From Gammaproteobacteria bacterium (GTDB lineage Bacteria > Pseudomonadota > Gammaproteobacteria > Arenicellales > Arenicellaceae), in NCBI GenBank assembly GCA_030426005.1, contig JAUHZM010000137.1:1-8008 (forward strand): DNA of 8,008 nt, read 5' to 3'. The position numbers and the translations under genes are program-made. Positions 5,236 through 8,008 of this stretch are shown here, one piece after another; within the stretch, counting starts at the first letter, position 1; the number at the start of each line of letters is the position of its first letter. The notes beneath the pieces were generated by a model. That model saw only the letters and a program-made list of their open reading frames with translations, was not told where the DNA came from and made no database searches.

Positions 5236-8008
5236 ATGTTGCGACTCCGTGGCGGCCAAGCGCTTTCCAGTTTTCGAATTCAAAAGATTGTGACGGATTT
5301 ACAGCAAAGCTTTCCTGCATTGCAATCAATTCAGTCTGAATACCAACACTTGGTGTGTTTGAAACCAGGTGTTGAGTCCTTGGATGCAACGCGGATGCAA
5401 ACACTCGAGCGAATCCTTGCCTACGGACCTCGCAGCGCCGAGGTGGAGCACCAAGGCCAGCGTTTGTTTGTGATCCCGCGTTTTGGCACGATCTCACCTT
5501 GGTCGACTAAAGCCACTGATATTGCACACCACTGCGACCTCGGGGACATCGCACGAATCGAACGCGGCATCGGCTTTTACATTCAATCCAGCACACCCTT
5601 CACGGATGCTGAGTTAGCTCAAATAGCCGTTGCGCTGCATGATCCGATGACGGAGTCTGTGTTGCGACAAATCGACGACGCTGAGGTCTTATTCAAGGCT
5701 GAAGCACCGAAGAGTTTGTTTGAGGTGCCGCTGTTGGCGGAAGGGCGCTCAGCGCTGGAGTCGGCGAATACGGAACTGGGCCTGGCGCTTTCCGAAGATG
5801 AGATTGATTATTTAGTCACACAGTATACGCAGCTCAAAAAGAATCCAACGGATGTCGAGTTGATGATGTTTGCGCAGGTCAACTCGGAACACTGCCGCCA
5901 TAAAATTTTTAATGCGGATTGGGTTATTGACGGTGAAGCGCAGGCGCATTCCTTGTTTCGCATGATTCGCGAAACGCATATCCAGAACAGCCGAGGCACC
6001 TTGGTTGCCTACTCGGACAACTCCTCTGTTCTTGAAGGCAGTACCGAAGGGCGTTTTTTCGCCGATCCAGTGTCGCGTGAATATGCGGCATCGCAAGAAC
6101 CGATTCATATCTTGTGTAAGGTCGAAACGCACAATCATCCAACGGCTATTTCACCGTTTCCCGGTGCAGCCACTGGATCTGGCGGTGAGATTCGGGATGA
6201 AGGTGCGACCGGTCGTGGTTCCAAGCCAAAGGCTGGGTTGACCGGATACTCGGTGTCGAACTTGCGGTTGCCTAATTTGCCACAACCCTGGGAAACACCC
6301 GAGAACAAGCCAGCTCGAATTGCGTCACCGTTACAGATCATGCTGGAAGGCCCAATTGGTGGTGCATCGTTTAATAATGAATTTGGGCGCCCCAATATTG
6401 CAGGCTATTTTCGTACTTACGAGCAAGCGATTTCAGCCCCAGAAGATGTGCGTGGTTATCACAAGCCGATTATGTTAGCCGGTGGCCTCGGTAATATTCG
6501 CGCGCAGCACGTTAAGAAAAACATCATTCCGGATGGCGCATACATTGTGGTGTTAGGTGGACCAGCGATGTTGATCGGCCTTGGCGGTGGCGCCGCGTCG
6601 AGCGTAGCGTCGGGTCAGAGTAGTGAACAATTGGATTACGCATCGGTCCAGCGCGGCAACCCTGAGATGCAACGCCGCTGTCAGGAAGTCATTGATACCT
6701 GCTGGGCGATGGACGATCAAAACCCGATTATTTCGATCCATGATATCGGTGCCGGTGGTTTATGTAATGCCTTGCCGGAGTTGGTTGGTGATGCCGGCCG
6801 TGGCGGTCGTTTTGATCTCCGTAAGGTGTTAAATGACGAGCCAGGCATGTCACCAATGCAGATTTGGTGTAATGAAGCGCAAGAACGTTACACGCTGGCG
6901 GTGGCGCCTGAACGTTTAGCAGAATTCGAAGCCATTTGTCAGCGCGAACGATGCCTTTACTGTGTGGTGGGGCAAGCCACAGGCGACGAGGTCTTGGTAT
7001 TAGAAGATCCGCACTTTGCAGACGGCACCGAGCGCCAGAAAACCCCCATTGATTTGCCGATGGCGACCTTGTTTGGTAAACCGCCCAAGATGTTGCGGGA
7101 TGTCACCAGTGCGGATCGCAACGCCCCGACACTCGCGTTGGATAATGTCACGCTGGCGGAGGCGTTGGATCGTGTTCTGGCGTGTCCGACAGTGGCAGAT
7201 AAAACCTTCCTCATTACGATTGGCGACCGTAGCGTTGGTGGCATGATTGCACGTGATCAAATGGTCGGACCGTGGCAGGTGCCGGTGGCGGATGTCGCGG
7301 TGACCACGTCTGCCTACACCGGTGTTGCCGGTGAAGCCATGGCGATGGGAGAGCGTACGCCGTTGGCATCGGTGAATGCCCCAGCCAGTGGTCGTATGGC
7401 CATCGGCGAAGCATTGACCAATTTGTGTGCGGCGAATATACGCGATTTGTCGGAGGTTAAGTTGTCAGCAAACTGGATGGCTGCCGCAGGGCATGAAGGC
7501 GATGATGCCGCGCTCTACGCTACCGTCAAAGCGGTTGGCATGGAATTATGCCCACAGCTAGGGATTGCCATTCCAGTCGGCAAGGATTCCATGTCAATGA
7601 AAAGTGTGTGGCAGGATACTGCGGGACAACAACACAGTGTGACTGCGCCGGTGTCGTGTGTCATCAGTGCCTTTGCGCCAGTATCGAACGCACACAAAGT
7701 GCTCACACCCGTGCTGGACAAAGCCGCTGATGCGCCGATCTATCTACTGGATTTGTCGGGCGGTCAACAACGTTTGGCATGTTCAATCCTGGCTCAGGTA
7801 TACGGCCAGGTTGGCACTGAAACCCCAGACGTTGACGATCCGACATTGCTTAAAAACGGTTTATTAGCGATTCAACAGCTGGTCGCAAGCGAATTGCTCA
7901 CGGCATACCACGATCGCTCGGACGGCGGTATGTTGACCGCGCTTTGCGAGATGGCGTTTGCTAGCCGTTGTGGATTGCATGTCGAGTTGGACGGCACGCC
8001 AGCATCGG
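5236..8008 (+). CDS. purL: Phosphoribosylformylglycinamidine synthase, large single-chain form; 3' end outside window
   Basis: Converts FGAR, glutamine and ATP to FGAM, the fourth step of de novo purine synthesis. The frame stays open to the window edge, giving 924 residues of a protein that is about 1,295 aa in E. coli. The N-terminus MLRLRGGQALSSF matches the family, and GGTGGA lies seven bases upstream. In order: the PurS-like N-domain with GTISPWSTKATDIAH (about 1-150), then a linker region with the conserved NSEHCRHK (216-223; H219 probably the catalytic histidine). The first AIRS-like half has ETHNHPT (297-303) and GAATGSGGEIRDEG (310-323). The second half has IGDRSVGG (662-669), GEAMAMGE (699-706), VGKDSMSMK (781-789) and YHDRSDGGM (891-899). 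The C-terminal glutaminase domain (Cys-His-Glu triad) would lie beyond 8008 and cannot be checked. No frameshift or internal stop was seen. Confidence 0.97.
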   Translation, partial: MLRLRGGQALSSFRIQKIVTDLQQSFPALQSIQSEYQHLVCLKPGVESLDATRMQTLERILAYGPRSAEVEHQGQRLFVIPRFGTISPWSTKATDIAHHCDLGDIARIERGIGFYIQSSTPFTDAELAQIAVALHDPMTESVLRQIDDAEVLFKAEAPKSLFEVPLLAEGRSALESANTELGLALSEDEIDYLVTQYTQLKKNPTDVELMMFAQVNSEHCRHKIFNADWVIDGEAQAHSLFRMIRETHIQNSRGTLVAYSDNSSVLEGSTEGRFFADPVSREYAASQEPIHILCKVETHNHPTAISPFPGAATGSGGEIRDEGATGRGSKPKAGLTGYSVSNLRLPNLPQPWETPENKPARIASPLQIMLEGPIGGASFNNEFGRPNIAGYFRTYEQAISAPEDVRGYHKPIMLAGGLGNIRAQHVKKNIIPDGAYIVVLGGPAMLIGLGGGAASSVASGQSSEQLDYASVQRGNPEMQRRCQEVIDTCWAMDDQNPIISIHDIGAGGLCNALPELVGDAGRGGRFDLRKVLNDEPGMSPMQIWCNEAQERYTLAVAPERLAEFEAICQRERCLYCVVGQATGDEVLVLEDPHFADGTERQKTPIDLPMATLFGKPPKMLRDVTSADRNAPTLALDNVTLAEALDRVLACPTVADKTFLITIGDRSVGGMIARDQMVGPWQVPVADVAVTTSAYTGVAGEAMAMGERTPLASVNAPASGRMAIGEALTNLCAANIRDLSEVKLSANWMAAAGHEGDDAALYATVKAVGMELCPQLGIAIPVGKDSMSMKSVWQDTAGQQHSVTAPVSCVISAFAPVSNAHKVLTPVLDKAADAPIYLLDLSGGQQRLACSILAQVYGQVGTETPDVDDPTLLKNGLLAIQQLVASELLTAYHDRSDGGMLTALCEMAFASRCGLHVELDGTPAS

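Noticed and set aside
5231..7414. Several minus-strand and shifted-frame open stretches across purL
   Set aside because: The purL frame is continuous and matches PurL along its length. The others are short, overlap each other and look like shadows of its codon use.
1..8008. Mobile elements, CRISPR repeats, tRNA/rRNA genes, toxin-antitoxin or defence genes
   Set aside because: Read on both strands; the window is filled by seven housekeeping genes with short gaps and shows no direct repeats, transposase motifs or RNA gene signatures.

Overview
The window is an ordinary housekeeping stretch from a bacterial chromosome, with all seven genes on the + strand. Protein resemblance (KARI and PurL close to the Pseudomonas and E. 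coli proteins as I recall them) and the dapA-bamC-purC order point to a gammaproteobacterium. Genus cannot be told from the sequence alone. Base composition looks close to 50% GC and is even across the window. I see no sign of recent transfer, no mobile element, no CRISPR array and no tRNA or rRNA gene.

Layout: ilvC (branched-chain amino acid synthesis, missing only the first two bases of its start codon) occupies 1-1009. A 135-base gap with three hairpins follows; the last is a compact intrinsic terminator with a T9 tract ending only 14 bases before the next start codon. Next come psd (1145-1795, short PSD-A form of phosphatidylserine decarboxylase) and pssA (1847-2641, phosphatidylserine synthase), which catalyse the last two steps to phosphatidylethanolamine. 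A 12-bp perfect inverted repeat brackets both a consensus -10 hexamer and the pssA start codon. Then dapA (2692-3585, first committed step to diaminopimelate and lysine) and, one base later, a lipoprotein gene of the BamC/NlpB type (3587-4333) with only one helix-grip-like domain. purC follows (4391-5101) and ends in a strong intrinsic terminator. purL (5236 to beyond the window) encodes large FGAM synthase, cut off before its glutaminase domain.

The genes form functional pairs (psd+pssA for membrane lipid, dapA+bamC for cell envelope, purC+purL for purines) rather than one pathway. I found no undescribed multi-gene system. What merits a second look is regulatory: the inverted repeat and possible leaderless start at pssA, the terminator placed against the psd ribosome binding site, and the one-domain BamC.
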